The notes under the pieces were generated by a model. It made no database searches. It had not been told where the DNA came from and worked only from the letters and a program-made list of their open reading frames with translations. 64,000 nucleotides of DNA from Ciceribacter sichuanensis (GTDB taxonomy: Bacteria > Pseudomonadota > Alphaproteobacteria > Rhizobiales > Rhizobiaceae): contig NZ_JAMXLX010000003.1 in NCBI RefSeq assembly GCF_024055605.1, forward strand, positions 62,001-126,000, read 5' to 3'. A program made the translations under genes and the position numbers. Of the stretch, positions 19,957 through 30,400 are shown piece by piece; within the stretch, counting starts at the first letter, position 1; every line of letters begins with the position of its first letter.

Positions 19957-20943
19957 ATGAATTTCATGCGAACCGCCATGCTCCTGGCCTTCATGACGGC
20001 CTTGTTCATGGGTGTTGGCTACCTGATCGGCGGCCAGAGCGGCATGCTGATCGCGTTCGTCGTCGCTGCGGCCATGAACTTCTTTTCCTACTGGAACTCC
20101 GACCGCATGGTGCTTTCCAACTACCACGCCCAGGAAGTGGACGAGCGCAACGCACCGGAATTCTATGCGACGATCCGGCAACTGGCGCATAATGCCAATC
20201 TGCCGATGCCGAAAGTCTATATCTTCGATAGCGAGCAGCCGAACGCCTTTGCGACCGGGCGCAATCCCGAGAACGCGGCTGTTGCCGCCTCGACCGGACT
20301 TCTGCGTCGGCTTACCCCCCAGGAAGTCGCCGGCGTGATGGCGCATGAACTGGCGCATGTCGAAAACCGCGATACGTTGACGATGACGATCACGGCGACG
20401 CTTGCCGGTGCGATCTCCATGCTGTCCAATTTCGCCTTCCTGTTTGGCGGCAACCGGGACGACCGCAACAATCCCTTCGGCTTCATTGGGGTCCTCGTCG
20501 CCATGATCGTTGCGCCGCTCGCGGCGATGCTGGTGCAGATGGCGATCAGCCGTACACGCGAGTATTCGGCGGACCGACGCGGCGCGGAAATCTGCGGCAG
20601 CCCTCGTGCGCTTGCTTCTGCCCTGCAGAAGATTGCCGGCGATGCCGCCCACATCGAAAATGCCGATGCCGAGCGTAATCCGGCAACGGCGCATATGTTC
20701 ATCATCAATCCGCTTTCCGGCCAGCGCATGGACAACCTGTTTTCCACCCATCCGGACACTGAAAACCGCATCGCGGCGCTCATGCAGATGGAAGAGAGCG
20801 GCTTTGGGGGATCGACGCGGCAGGCGCCCGCTGATAATGCCACCCGTAAATCACGCTCCGTTCCGAATACGGGCTGGGGGCGTGGCGGCTCCGAACGCCC
20901 CTCCGAACGCCCCCCAGAACGCCCCAAGGGACCATGGTCTTGA
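19957..20943 (+). CDS. htpX: Membrane zinc metalloprotease HtpX
   Basis: HtpX is an M48-family inner-membrane protease that degrades misfolded membrane proteins, often under heat or envelope stress. The 328-residue product has two N-terminal hydrophobic segments (about 5-24 and 28-46). The zinc motif HELAH is at 130-134, two more hydrophobic segments follow around 148-165 and 180-195, and [10 protein letters not shown] supplies the third metal ligand. The C-terminus is a Pro/Arg/Glu repeat ([11 protein letters not shown]) not needed for catalysis. Its last bases overlap the next gene by ten, suggesting coupling. Confidence 0.94.
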   Translation: MNFMRTAMLLAFMTALFMGVGYLIGGQSGMLIAFVVAAAMNFFSYWNSDRMVLSNYHAQEVDERNAPEFYATIRQLAHNANLPMPKVYIFDSEQPNAFATGRNPENAAVAASTGLLRRLTPQEVAGVMAHELAHVENRDTLTMTITATLAGAISMLSNFAFLFGGNRDDRNNPFGFIGVLVAMIVAPLAAMLVQMAISRTREYSADRRGAEICGSPRALASALQKIAGDAAHIENADAERNPATAHMFIINPLSGQRMDNLFSTHPDTENRIAALMQMEESGFGGSTRQAPADNATRKSRSVPNTGWGRGGSERPSERPPERPKGPWS

Positions 20944-22340
20944 ACGAACAGAAACGCGGCAAATCAGGCAAATTCTTCCACAAGGCGAAACCGCGCGGCG
21001 GATCGGCTGACGGCAAGGAAAAGGTGCCGGCCGCTCCGCCCAAAGCCGGGCTCGATGCCCGCATAGCCGCCGCCAAGATCCTGTCGGCCGTCGTCGATCG
21101 AAAGACCTCACTTGACGGCATGCTGGACGCCGAACATGGCAATCCCGCCTTCCTGGCGCTGGGTGACGCCGACCGTGGTCTCGTCCGGGCGATCCTGCAG
21201 ACGGCCCTGCGCTATCTGCCGCGGATCGAGGCGATCCTCGGTCAGCTGCTCGATTCGCCACTGCCGGAAGGCGCGCGTTCGCTGCATCACCTTCTGGTCG
21301 TCGGCGCCGTGCAGATGCTCTATCTCGACGTTCCCGACCATTCGGCCGTCGATCTCGCCGTCGAACAGGCCAATCGCGACCCGCGCAATCGCCGCTTCGC
21401 CAAGCTCACCAATGCCATCCTGCGCCGCCTCGGCCGGGAAAAGGCAGAGCTTCTGGAAAGCGTCGCCGATGTCGTCTGCATGCCCGGCTGGTTTTTCGAC
21501 CGGCTGGTTGAGGCCTATGGTCGCGAGGCAGCGGATGCGATCGCCAGAGCGCAATTGCAGCCGGCGGCAATCGATATCACGGTGAAGGAAGATGCAGCCG
21601 GCTGGGCCGCGAAACTCGGAGGACAGGTGCTGCCGACCGGTAGCGTCCGGCTCGATCCCTTCCGCGGGGCGATCACGACGCTCGAGGGTTTCGAGGATGG
21701 CGCTTGGTGGGTGCAGGATGCGGCAGCGGCCGTGCCCGCTCGCCTGATGGGGGATGTCCGCGGCAAGCGTGTCGTTGATCTCTGCGCTGCACCCGGCGGC
21801 AAGACCGCGCAGCTCGTCGCAGCAGGAGCGGACGTGACGGCGGTCGAACAGTCGGAATCCCGACTGAAGCGGCTGAAGGGCAATCTCGAGCGGCTCGGCT
21901 TTTCGGCGGATTGCGTCCGGTCCAATCTTCTCGATTTTTCGGGCGAACAGCCTTTTGACGTCGTCCTCCTCGATGCGCCGTGTTCCTCGACGGGAACCAC
22001 AAGACGTCATCCGGATGTGCTCTGGACCAAGGGCCAGGAGGACATCGTCAAGCTGGCAGGCGTTCAGGAGAAGCTCCTGCGGCACGCGCTGACCTTGGTC
22101 GGGCCGGGCGGCCGGGTGGTTTTCTCCAATTGTTCGCTGGATCCGCTCGAGGGCGAAGAGCTGATCGAGCGCGTTCTCGCTGATAATCCCGCCTTCAGCC
22201 GGGTCCCGATCGGTCCTTCGGGCTGGCCGGGCATGGAAGCCGCCATCTCCCCGAAGGGGGATTTCCGCGCCACCCCTGCCGTTCTGGCGGATCTCGGTGG
22301 CATGGATGGTTTCTATGCTTGCGTTCTTGCTAAAATTTAA
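20934..22340 (+). CDS. RsmB-type 16S rRNA (cytosine-C5) methyltransferase
   Basis: This family methylates C5 of a cytosine in 16S rRNA (C967 in E. coli) with S-adenosylmethionine. The 468-residue protein has a basic N-terminal tail and a NusB-like RNA-binding domain (about 38-170). The methyltransferase domain carries SAM motif [15 protein letters not shown] (280-294), motif [10 protein letters not shown] with Cys350, and motif [13 protein letters not shown] with Cys400. The two cysteines are the release and nucleophile residues of m5C enzymes. It overlaps htpX. Whether the target is exactly that of E. coli RsmB is inferred. Confidence 0.9.
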   Translation: MVLNEQKRGKSGKFFHKAKPRGGSADGKEKVPAAPPKAGLDARIAAAKILSAVVDRKTSLDGMLDAEHGNPAFLALGDADRGLVRAILQTALRYLPRIEAILGQLLDSPLPEGARSLHHLLVVGAVQMLYLDVPDHSAVDLAVEQANRDPRNRRFAKLTNAILRRLGREKAELLESVADVVCMPGWFFDRLVEAYGREAADAIARAQLQPAAIDITVKEDAAGWAAKLGGQVLPTGSVRLDPFRGAITTLEGFEDGAWWVQDAAAAVPARLMGDVRGKRVVDLCAAPGGKTAQLVAAGADVTAVEQSESRLKRLKGNLERLGFSADCVRSNLLDFSGEQPFDVVLLDAPCSSTGTTRRHPDVLWTKGQEDIVKLAGVQEKLLRHALTLVGPGGRVVFSNCSLDPLEGEELIERVLADNPAFSRVPIGPSGWPGMEAAISPKGDFRATPAVLADLGGMDGFYACVLAKI

Positions 22341-22556
22341 CGGAAACTTCACTAAAATTGTTGGAACTTGAAGAGGCTCGGCATCGCCTGCCCGTTGGCG
22401 GCGGCAGATGGCGTTATGTGGACGAGTCGTCTCCGGAAACCGGGATCACCGGACGGAGCGGAGCGATGGCTACCTGCGTGGGGGGACAAGGTATATGACC
22501 GGTCTCGTTCGCAGGGTCTTGCGCGCCCGATCTCTTCGGGGCGGCATGGAAAGACA

Positions 22557-24233
22557 ATGCAGATTACAGAACGCCAGAGGCTGATCTCTCTCTATCTCGG
22601 CGAAGCCTGGCGACGGGCGACGCGCGGGCTGGCGATCGGCCGCTCCATGCGCCTCAAATGGTCGCCGGCCAATGCCGCCAAGCTGATCGTCGCTCCGACC
22701 GATCTGCGGGTCGTCGATCCTTTCGTGGCGGAGGAAATCCTTCAGGGACGTTTTCCGCTCGCCGGCCGCGTTCTCGATGCGGGCGACCGTTCGCCCTTCG
22801 ACTTCGAACCTCCATCGCCGGCTTTCGCGACGAGACTCCACAGCTTCGCATGGCTTCGTCATATCCGCTCCGACAAGAGCGCTCGTGCCTGCGCCAATGC
22901 GCGTGCCATCACCGATTCCTGGATCGGTCAGTACGGAGCGCGGACCGGAGGTGCGGCTTGGGATCATGACGTGGTCGCCCAGCGTATTATTGCCTGGCTT
23001 TCCCATTCACCCATCGTATTGCAGGATACAGATGGCGGCTTCTACCGGCGCTTTCTTGCGAGCCTGGTGTTTCAAGTGCGTTTCCTGCGTCGCGAGGCGG
23101 ATTTCCTGCCGATCGGCCTGAAGCGGCTGCGTGTCCGGATTGCACTTGCCATGGCCTCCATCGCCATGGAGTCCCGTTCCTCGACGATCCGTCGCGCTGC
23201 GCGCGATCTCAACCGGGAGATCGACCGGCAGATTCTTCCCGATGGCGGCCATGTTTCGCGCAATCCGCAGGCAGCGGTCGAGCTTCTGTTCGACCTCCTG
23301 CCGCTTCGCCAGACCTATATCAATCTCGGCCATGAGGTTCCGGCGCGGCTCATCCCGGCCATCGATCGCATGTATCCCGCGATCCGCTTTTTCCGCCATC
23401 AGGGCGGCGATCTGGCGCTGTTCAACGGTGCGAGTTCAACGCTTGCCAATGAACTGATGTGCGTCCTGCGCTACGATGAAAGTGCCGGCCAACCATTCAA
23501 GGCCCTGCCCCACTCGCATTTTCACCGGCTTGCGGCCGGTGCGACCGTAATCATTATGGACACCGGCCATCCGCTCTGCCCGGAGCTTTCGAAGACGGCC
23601 CATGCCGGCTGCCTTTCCTTCGAGCTGTCGTCGGGGCGTAACCGATTCATCGTCAACAGCGGTTCTCCCCGCTTCGCCAATGACCAACTCCGGCAGCTTG
23701 CCCGCACAACGGCGGCGCATTCGACTGTTGCCGTTGGCACCAGTTCGTCGGCGCGCATCTCGTCTTCCGCCTTCCTTGGTCCGCTGATGAGCGGCGGTGT
23801 TTCCGATGTCGCGGAGCAGCGGCAGACCGGACCCGATGGCAGCGACCGGCTCTGCGTCAGCCATGACGGCTATCTCACCCGCTTCGGCCTGTTGCATGAA
23901 CGCGAAATCCGGCTCAACGAAGCCGGCAACAAGATCGCGGGACGCGACCGTTTCATGCTGCCGGACAGGACGCCGTCCGCGAATGCTCCTTCGGAAACCG
24001 CGGTGGCGCGCTTTCACATCCATCCGGCGATCACGATAGAGCGGATCGACCAGCGCAAGGTGCGTCTCGTCGCGCCTGATGGTGAGAGCTGGGTGTTTTC
24101 GTCGCCTGCCAATGATCTGGTGATCGGCGAGGACGTGTTCTTCGCCGATGTTTCGGGCGTGCGTCCCTCGCAACAGCTCGAACTGAGCTTTGCCGGTCCG
24201 GAAATCCGCTGGTTTCTTGCCCATCATGCATAG
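22557..24233 (+). CDS. Heparinase II/III-family protein
   Basis: The 558-residue product has an alpha-helical toroid N-terminal half, seen for example in the TDSWIGQYGARTGGAAWDHDVVAQRIIAW region written in two parts as WIGQYGARTGGAAWDHD and VVAQRIIAWL. A beta-rich heparinase II/III C-terminal half includes HAGCLSFELSSGRNRFIVNS and RTTAAHSTV. Related enzymes are polysaccharide lyases, but rhizobia do not use heparin and the substrate here is unknown. No signal peptide is evident at this start. I chose 22557 because GGAAAG precedes it and the 63 codons upstream look non-coding. The gene lies between the rRNA methyltransferase and purH. Confidence 0.85.
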   Translation: MQITERQRLISLYLGEAWRRATRGLAIGRSMRLKWSPANAAKLIVAPTDLRVVDPFVAEEILQGRFPLAGRVLDAGDRSPFDFEPPSPAFATRLHSFAWLRHIRSDKSARACANARAITDSWIGQYGARTGGAAWDHDVVAQRIIAWLSHSPIVLQDTDGGFYRRFLASLVFQVRFLRREADFLPIGLKRLRVRIALAMASIAMESRSSTIRRAARDLNREIDRQILPDGGHVSRNPQAAVELLFDLLPLRQTYINLGHEVPARLIPAIDRMYPAIRFFRHQGGDLALFNGASSTLANELMCVLRYDESAGQPFKALPHSHFHRLAAGATVIIMDTGHPLCPELSKTAHAGCLSFELSSGRNRFIVNSGSPRFANDQLRQLARTTAAHSTVAVGTSSSARISSSAFLGPLMSGGVSDVAEQRQTGPDGSDRLCVSHDGYLTRFGLLHEREIRLNEAGNKIAGRDRFMLPDRTPSANAPSETAVARFHIHPAITIERIDQRKVRLVAPDGESWVFSSPANDLVIGEDVFFADVSGVRPSQQLELSFAGPEIRWFLAHHA

Positions 24234-24332
24234 TTTCTAAGGGAAAAGGTTTCCTCCTGTGGCCGGCTGTGGTAGGCGGCGGCATCGCGTCTGCGATCTC
24301 CATCGAAGGCGCAATTCAGATCGGAGAAAACC

Positions 24333-25949
24333 ATGGCCGTCGTTTCCAAGAAAATTCCCGTGCCGGACCGCATCCGGATCCGCACAGCGCTCCTGTCGGT
24401 GTCCGACAAGACCGGCATCGTCGAACTTGCGCAGGCGCTGAACGCGCTTGGCGTCAAGCTTCTGTCAACCGGCGGCACGCACAAGGCGATTGCGGCGGCG
24501 GGCCTGCCGGTCATCGACGTGTCTGAGGTCACGGGCTTTCCGGAAATCATGGATGGCCGGGTAAAGACCCTGCATCCGCGCGTGCATGGCGGTCTTCTTT
24601 CAATCCGTGATGACGAGGAACACCAGGCTGCGATGCGCGAACATGGTATCGAGGGCATCGACCTTTCGGTCATCAACCTCTATCCGTTCGAAGCCGTTCG
24701 CGCGGCCGGCGGCGATTATCCGACCACGGTCGAGAACATCGACATCGGCGGTCCCGCGATGATCCGTGCCTCGGCCAAGAACCATGCCTATGTAACGGTC
24801 CTGACTGACCCGTCCGACTATGCGGTGCTGCTCGACGCTCTTCACGCTGATGACGGTCACATTTCCTATGCGGCTCGTCAGAAGTTTGCCGCCAAGGCAT
24901 TCGCCCGCACGGCGGCCTATGACGCGATCATCTCCAATTGGATGGCGGAAGCGCTCGGCATCGACATGCCGGATTACCGCGCCATCGGTGGCGTCCTGAA
25001 GGAAAAGATGCGCTACGGCGAAAATCCGCACCAGAGCGCCGGTTTCTACGTCACCGGCGACCAGCGCCCGGGCGTGGCGACGGCAACACTGCTGCAGGGC
25101 AAGCAGCTTTCCTACAACAACATCAACGACACCGATGCGGCCTTCGAACTGGTGGCCGAATTCCGCCCGGAAAACGGTCCGGCCTGCGCGATCATCAAGC
25201 ACGCCAACCCCTGCGGCGTCGCGACCGGTCCGAGTCTCGTCGAGGCCTACAAGCGGGCGCTCGCCTGCGATTCCGTCTCGGCCTTCGGCGGCATTATCGC
25301 GCTTAATCAGTTGCTCGACGCGGAGACGGCAACCGAGATCGTCAAGCTCTTCACCGAAGTCATCATCGCTCCCGAAGTGACGGATGAAGCCAGGGCGATC
25401 ATTGCGGCCAAGCCCAATCTGCGCCTTTTGACCACCGGCGCCCTGCCCGATCCGCGCGCAGCCGGCATCGTTGCCAAGACGGTTTCGGGCGGCCTGCTCG
25501 TCCAGTCGCGCGACAACGTCCTGGTTGAGGATCTGGATCTCAAGGTCGTGACGAAGCGTGCGCCGACGGCGACCGAACTCGAAGACATGCGCTTTGCCTT
25601 CAAGATCGCCAAGCATGTGAAGTCGAATGCGGTGATCTACGCCAAGAACGGCCAGACGGCCGGTATCGGCGCTGGCCAGATGAGCCGCGTGGATTCGGCC
25701 CGTATCGCAGCGCTGAAGGCAGAGGATGCCGCCAAGGCGCTCGGTTTCGCCGAACCACTGACCAAGGGTTCCGCCGTCGCTTCGGAAGCCTTCTATCCCT
25801 TCGCCGACGGTCTCCTGGCGGCAATCGCTGCGGGTGCTACCGCAGTCATCCAGCCGGGTGGTTCGATGCGCGATGCGGAAGTGATCGCCGCTGCCGACGA
25901 GCACAACGTTGCCATGGTCTTCACCGGCATCCGCCATTTCCGGCACTGA
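24333..25949 (+). CDS. purH: Bifunctional AICAR formyltransferase / IMP cyclohydrolase
   Basis: PurH performs the last two steps of IMP synthesis: formylation of AICAR by 10-formyl-tetrahydrofolate, then cyclisation. The 538-residue protein has the N-terminal IMP cyclohydrolase domain ([15 protein letters not shown], then [20 protein letters not shown]). The C-terminal transformylase domain follows with [22 protein letters not shown] and [12 protein letters not shown] precedes the ATG. A strong terminator follows 26 bases after the stop. Confidence 0.97.
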   Translation: MAVVSKKIPVPDRIRIRTALLSVSDKTGIVELAQALNALGVKLLSTGGTHKAIAAAGLPVIDVSEVTGFPEIMDGRVKTLHPRVHGGLLSIRDDEEHQAAMREHGIEGIDLSVINLYPFEAVRAAGGDYPTTVENIDIGGPAMIRASAKNHAYVTVLTDPSDYAVLLDALHADDGHISYAARQKFAAKAFARTAAYDAIISNWMAEALGIDMPDYRAIGGVLKEKMRYGENPHQSAGFYVTGDQRPGVATATLLQGKQLSYNNINDTDAAFELVAEFRPENGPACAIIKHANPCGVATGPSLVEAYKRALACDSVSAFGGIIALNQLLDAETATEIVKLFTEVIIAPEVTDEARAIIAAKPNLRLLTTGALPDPRAAGIVAKTVSGGLLVQSRDNVLVEDLDLKVVTKRAPTATELEDMRFAFKIAKHVKSNAVIYAKNGQTAGIGAGQMSRVDSARIAALKAEDAAKALGFAEPLTKGSAVASEAFYPFADGLLAAIAAGATAVIQPGGSMRDAEVIAAADEHNVAMVFTGIRHFRH

Positions 25950-25974
25950 TTTTTTTGGGGTGTCAGAATGCTTC

Positions 25975-26002
25975 AAAGGCCCGGTCGAGAGACCGGGCCT
26001 TT
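25975..26002. terminator. Bidirectional terminator between purH and the transporter
   Basis: A perfect 12-base stem (AAAGGCCCGGTC with GACCGGGCCTTT) has the tetraloop GAGA. T-rich sequence on the right and A-rich on the left make it functional in both directions between convergent genes. Confidence 0.93.
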
Positions 26003-26003
26003 T

Positions 26004-27401
26004 TCATGCCTCCGCCGAAACAGCCGGACGGGCAGCCGGGTAAGGCGTGCGCAGGAGGATGATGAGACCGACGAGAAGGAAGACGATCAGACTCGCCATG
26101 CCGACGCGTGCCGATCCGGTCCAGTAGGTGAGCAGCGAAAAGCTCAGCGTCGCCATGAAACTCGTGGCACGGCCCGACAGGGCATAGATGCCGAAATAGC
26201 GTCCGGCTTCCGAGGGGCTGACGCTTCGTGCGAGATAGGAGCGCGAGGAAGCCTGCACTGGACCGAAGGCGATGCCGATCAGGGTGCCGTAGAGAATATA
26301 GGCCTTCTCCGCCGGAGACGAAAACAGGCCTTCGCCGACGCTGGCTGGCCATTGAACGAGACCGAACAGGGTGAAATCCCTGCCGGTGGAAATGATCCCG
26401 ACGGTTGCTGTCAGCAGGAAGAAAAGGCTCAGCACCACGACGAATTTCGAGCCGAGCAGGCGGTCGATGGAACTTGCCGCCATGCAGCCGAAAATCGCCA
26501 CGACGTTGAGGATGATGCCGTAGATGCCGATTTCCATGGTCGACCAGCCGAACATGGCGGCTGCGAAGATGCCGCCAAGGGTCAGAAGCCCGTTGACGCC
26601 GTCCTGATAAATCATGCGGCCAATCAGGAAACGGAAGATGCCGGGCTTCCCGCGCAGTTCCAGAAGTGTCCTGCCGAGTTCGTTGAAGCCTGCGCGTACG
26701 GCTGCCGGAAGCGGTTTGCCGCGACCGGCATCGGGCGTGAAGAGGAACATCGGCAGGATGAAGAGCAGATACCAGAGCGCCGATATCGGGCCGGTGACGC
26801 GGGCATCTTCGCCGGTCACGGGATCCAGACCGAAGAGCGGCGTGCCACCGAGCAGTGTTGTGCCCTTCTCCGGGCTTGCGGCGACGAACAGCACGATGCC
26901 GATCAGCACGATCATTCCGCCGAGATAGCCGAGGCCCCAGGCGATGTTGGAGACACGCCCGACATCGCGCGTGTTGACCAGCCGCGGCATCATCGAATCG
27001 TTGAAGACGATGGAAAACTCCGCCGAAATCGTCGCCAGAATCATCAGCAACACCGGATAGACAACCGGTGAACCCGGTGCGGCGGTCCATAGCAGGCAGA
27101 GGCTTACGATCTTGATGACGGCGAAGAAGGCGATCCACGGCTTTCGTGAGCCGGATTCATCGGCTATTGCGCCGAGAACCGGGGAAAGCACCGCGATGAT
27201 CACCGAGGAGATCGTCGCCATGTTGCTCCACATCGCCTGCGCACTGACCGGGTCGCTGGTCAGCCGCGAGACGAAGTAGGGGCCGAAGATGAAGGTCGTG
27301 ATGACAGTGAAGAACGGCTGGGCGGCCCAGTCGAAGAACATCCAGCTCACGACCCCGCGGCTGAAGACGGGTTGCTTCGCCGTTTCCACTGTCGCCGTCA
27401 A
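26004..27401 (-). CDS. UMF1/Atg22-type MFS transporter
   Basis: The 465-residue integral membrane protein has about 12 hydrophobic segments. It starts with the family block VVSWMFFDWAAQPFF and contains VLGAIADESGSRKPWI, the major-facilitator loop A-like motif. Related proteins are annotated as UMF1-family transporters and resemble yeast Atg22, a vacuolar amino-acid effluxer; the substrate here is unknown. The start codon is TTG at 27401, with AAGGGGG just upstream; no ATG lies at the expected N-terminus. The gene follows NAD-glutamate dehydrogenase on the same strand with a 28-base gap, so the two may be co-transcribed. Confidence 0.82.
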   Translation of the reverse strand: MTATVETAKQPVFSRGVVSWMFFDWAAQPFFTVITTFIFGPYFVSRLTSDPVSAQAMWSNMATISSVIIAVLSPVLGAIADESGSRKPWIAFFAVIKIVSLCLLWTAAPGSPVVYPVLLMILATISAEFSIVFNDSMMPRLVNTRDVGRVSNIAWGLGYLGGMIVLIGIVLFVAASPEKGTTLLGGTPLFGLDPVTGEDARVTGPISALWYLLFILPMFLFTPDAGRGKPLPAAVRAGFNELGRTLLELRGKPGIFRFLIGRMIYQDGVNGLLTLGGIFAAAMFGWSTMEIGIYGIILNVVAIFGCMAASSIDRLLGSKFVVVLSLFFLLTATVGIISTGRDFTLFGLVQWPASVGEGLFSSPAEKAYILYGTLIGIAFGPVQASSRSYLARSVSPSEAGRYFGIYALSGRATSFMATLSFSLLTYWTGSARVGMASLIVFLLVGLIILLRTPYPAARPAVSAEA

Positions 27402-27429
27402 TTTCCGTCCCCCTTAACCCGCTCCACGC

Positions 27430-30400
27430 TTATCGTGACCGGCCATGGGCAAGGTCGCTTACGAGACCGGCCGCGACCGCGATCTTCGACAGGCTTGCCT
27501 CCGCGCCCTCGCTCAGTGCCAGCAGTTCGGCCCCGAGACGATTGATGCGCTGGAGGTCGGCGGCATGCCAGGCCTGCACCGGCTGCTTCTCGCCCGCATG
27601 GCTGGTCAGCGCCGAGATCACGATTTCGCGGCGCGCTGCACCGATCTGGTCGAGGCTGCGGAACAGCGCGAGGCTGTCATAGTGGTCGTTGGTGGCGACG
27701 CGGGCGCCGAGCGCCAGAATGCGGTCGATGCGGAAGATTTCCGATACCGCGAAATAGCCCTCGATGGCGCGGGCAAGCGGGGCTCCCGTCCGTTCCGCGA
27801 TCTGCATGACCTCCGGCACCAGCAGCAGCGCCTGCAGCTTCACGACATCGGCGGCCACGTCCGCCGGCACGCCCGCAGCCGTCAGTTCCGCCGTTTCGGC
27901 TTCGAACTGCTGCCTGAGATGAGCGGGAAGGGTCGAGGAGAGCGCTTTTTCGCTGGCCTTCACGGCGGTCTTCAGGCGCGGCAGCGCCTCGCCGAGCGGG
28001 ATAGTGGACAGTCCCGTCTCGACGATCAGGCGGGTCATTCCTTCATAGACACGTCCTACAGTCGCATAGAGACGGTTCTGGATTTCACCGGGAATGGTGG
28101 CGTCGAGTGCGTCGATGCGGTCCCAGAGTGCCGGCAGGTCGAGGCCGTCCCGAGTCAGCAATGCCGCCTTCACCACTTCCGCCGGCAGGGTGCCGGTCGC
28201 GTCGCCGACAGCAACCACGAAGCCGGGTCCGCCACGGTTGATGACGTGGTTGGCAAGCACGGTTGCGATGATTTCGCGGTGCAGGCGGTGGCCGGCAATG
28301 TCCTTTGCATAGGTCTTGCGCATGCGGGCGGGGAAATAATTGGTCAGAGCGGCTGCGCAATAGGGATCGTCCGGCAGGCCGGATTCAACGATCTGGTCGA
28401 ACAGAACGATCTTGGCGTAGGAGAGCAGCACGCCGATTTCCGGTCTGGTGAGGCTCTTCCCTCCGGCATAACGCTCGGCAAGCGCGGTGTTATCCGGCAG
28501 CGTCTCGACCTTGCGGTTCAACCTGCCAGCCGCCTCGAGATAATTCATCAGCCGGCTCAGTTCTTCCCTGTTTCCAGACCCCTTGCGTTCGCTGAGCGAG
28601 ATCGCGAGGCTCTGCAGGTAGTTGTTGCGCAGCACGAGTTCACCGACTTCCTCGGTCATTTCCGAGAGCAGACGATTGCGCTTGTCGCGGGTCAGACGGC
28701 CATCGGCCATAGGAGGGGCGAGCGCGATCTTGATGTTGACTTCGACGTCAGACGAATTCACGCCGGCGGAATTGTCGATCGCGTCGGAATTGATGCGGCC
28801 GCCGTTCAGCGCATAAGCGATACGGCCGCGCTGGGTGACGCCGAGATTGGCGCCCTCGCCGATCACCCTGGCCCGCACCTCGGTGCCGGTCACGCGGATT
28901 GCGTCGTTGGCGCGGTCGCCGACCTCCGTATCCGTTTCGCTCGCCGCCTTCACATAGGTGCCGATGCCGCCGAACCAGAGCAGGTCGACCGGTGCCTTCA
29001 GGATAGCGCTCATGATGTCGAAGGGCGTGGCGACCGTCCTGCCGAGCCCGATGGCTGCTGCGGCTTCCGGTGTGAGCGTCACGGATTTTTCCGCACGCGA
29101 AATGATCATCGCACCCTTCGACAAGGTCCTGCGGTCGTAATCCTGCCAGCTCGAACGCGGCAGCTCGAACATCCGCTTGCGCTCGGCAAAGGAGATCGCG
29201 GTATCCGGGTCGGGATCGATGAAGATGTCACGATGGTCGAAGGCGGCGATTAGGCGGATCTTTTCCGAAAGCAGCATGCCGTTGCCGAAGACGTCGCCGG
29301 ACATGTCGCCGACACCGACCACGCTGAACGGCGTCGTCTGGATGTCGGTGTTCATCTCGCGGAAATGGCGCTTGACCGCTTCCCAGGCGCCGCGCGCGGT
29401 AATCCCCATCTTCTTGTGGTCGTAGCCGGCGGAACCGCCGGAGGCGAAGGCGTCGTCCAGCCAGAAGCCGGCTGCCTGGGCAAGGCCGTTGGCGGTGTCG
29501 GAGAAGGTTGCGGTGCCCTTGTCGGCAGCCACCACGAAGTAAGGATCGTCCTCATCGAGCCGCACGGTGTCGGCCGGGGCCACGACTTTGCCGTCGACGA
29601 TGTTGTCGGTGATCGACAGCAGCGTGCGGATATAGGTCTTGTAGGCCTCGGTGCCGGCGGCAAGCCAGGCATCGCGGCTTCCGCCCACCGGCAGCTGTTT
29701 CGGATAGAAGCCGCCCTTGGCGCCGACCGGCACGATGACCGCGTTCTTGACCTGCTGCGCCTTGACGAGGCCCAGCACTTCCGTGCGGTAGTCCTGGGCG
29801 CGGTCCGACCAGCGCAGGCCGCCGCGGGCGACCTTGCCGAAACGAAGGTGGACACCCTCGACTTCCACGCCGAAGACGAAGATTTCGCGGAAGGGTCTCG
29901 GGTCCGGCAGACCGTCGAGAAGCTGCGGGTCGAACTTGAAGGCAAGCATCGTGGCTGCCGTGTCGTTCTTCTGGAAATAGTTGGTGCGCAGCGTCGAATC
30001 GACCGCGTTGATGTAGCGCCGCAGGATGCGGTCTTCATCGAGGCTCGGTACGGCGAGAAGCGCCGTCTCGATTTCTCCGTGGATGTCGGAGAGTTTGCGG
30101 GTACGCGCCTTCTCGGCGAGCTTGGGATCGAAGCTCACATGGAAGAGTTCGAAGATCAGCTTTGCGATCGCGGGGTGCCGGTTCAGCGTTTCGGCGATAT
30201 GGCCCTGTGAATAGACGAAGCCGGCCTGCCTGAGATAGGCGGCATAGGCGCGAAGCACCGTGACTTCCCGTGCCGTCAGGCCGGAGGCCAGCACCAGGCG
30301 GTTGAAGATATCGTTGTCCACCTTGCCGGTGAAGGCGGCGAAGAAGGCTTCCTCGGTGATCGGTCCCTTTTCGGCGATGCCAAAGCTCTCCCCGTCAGGA

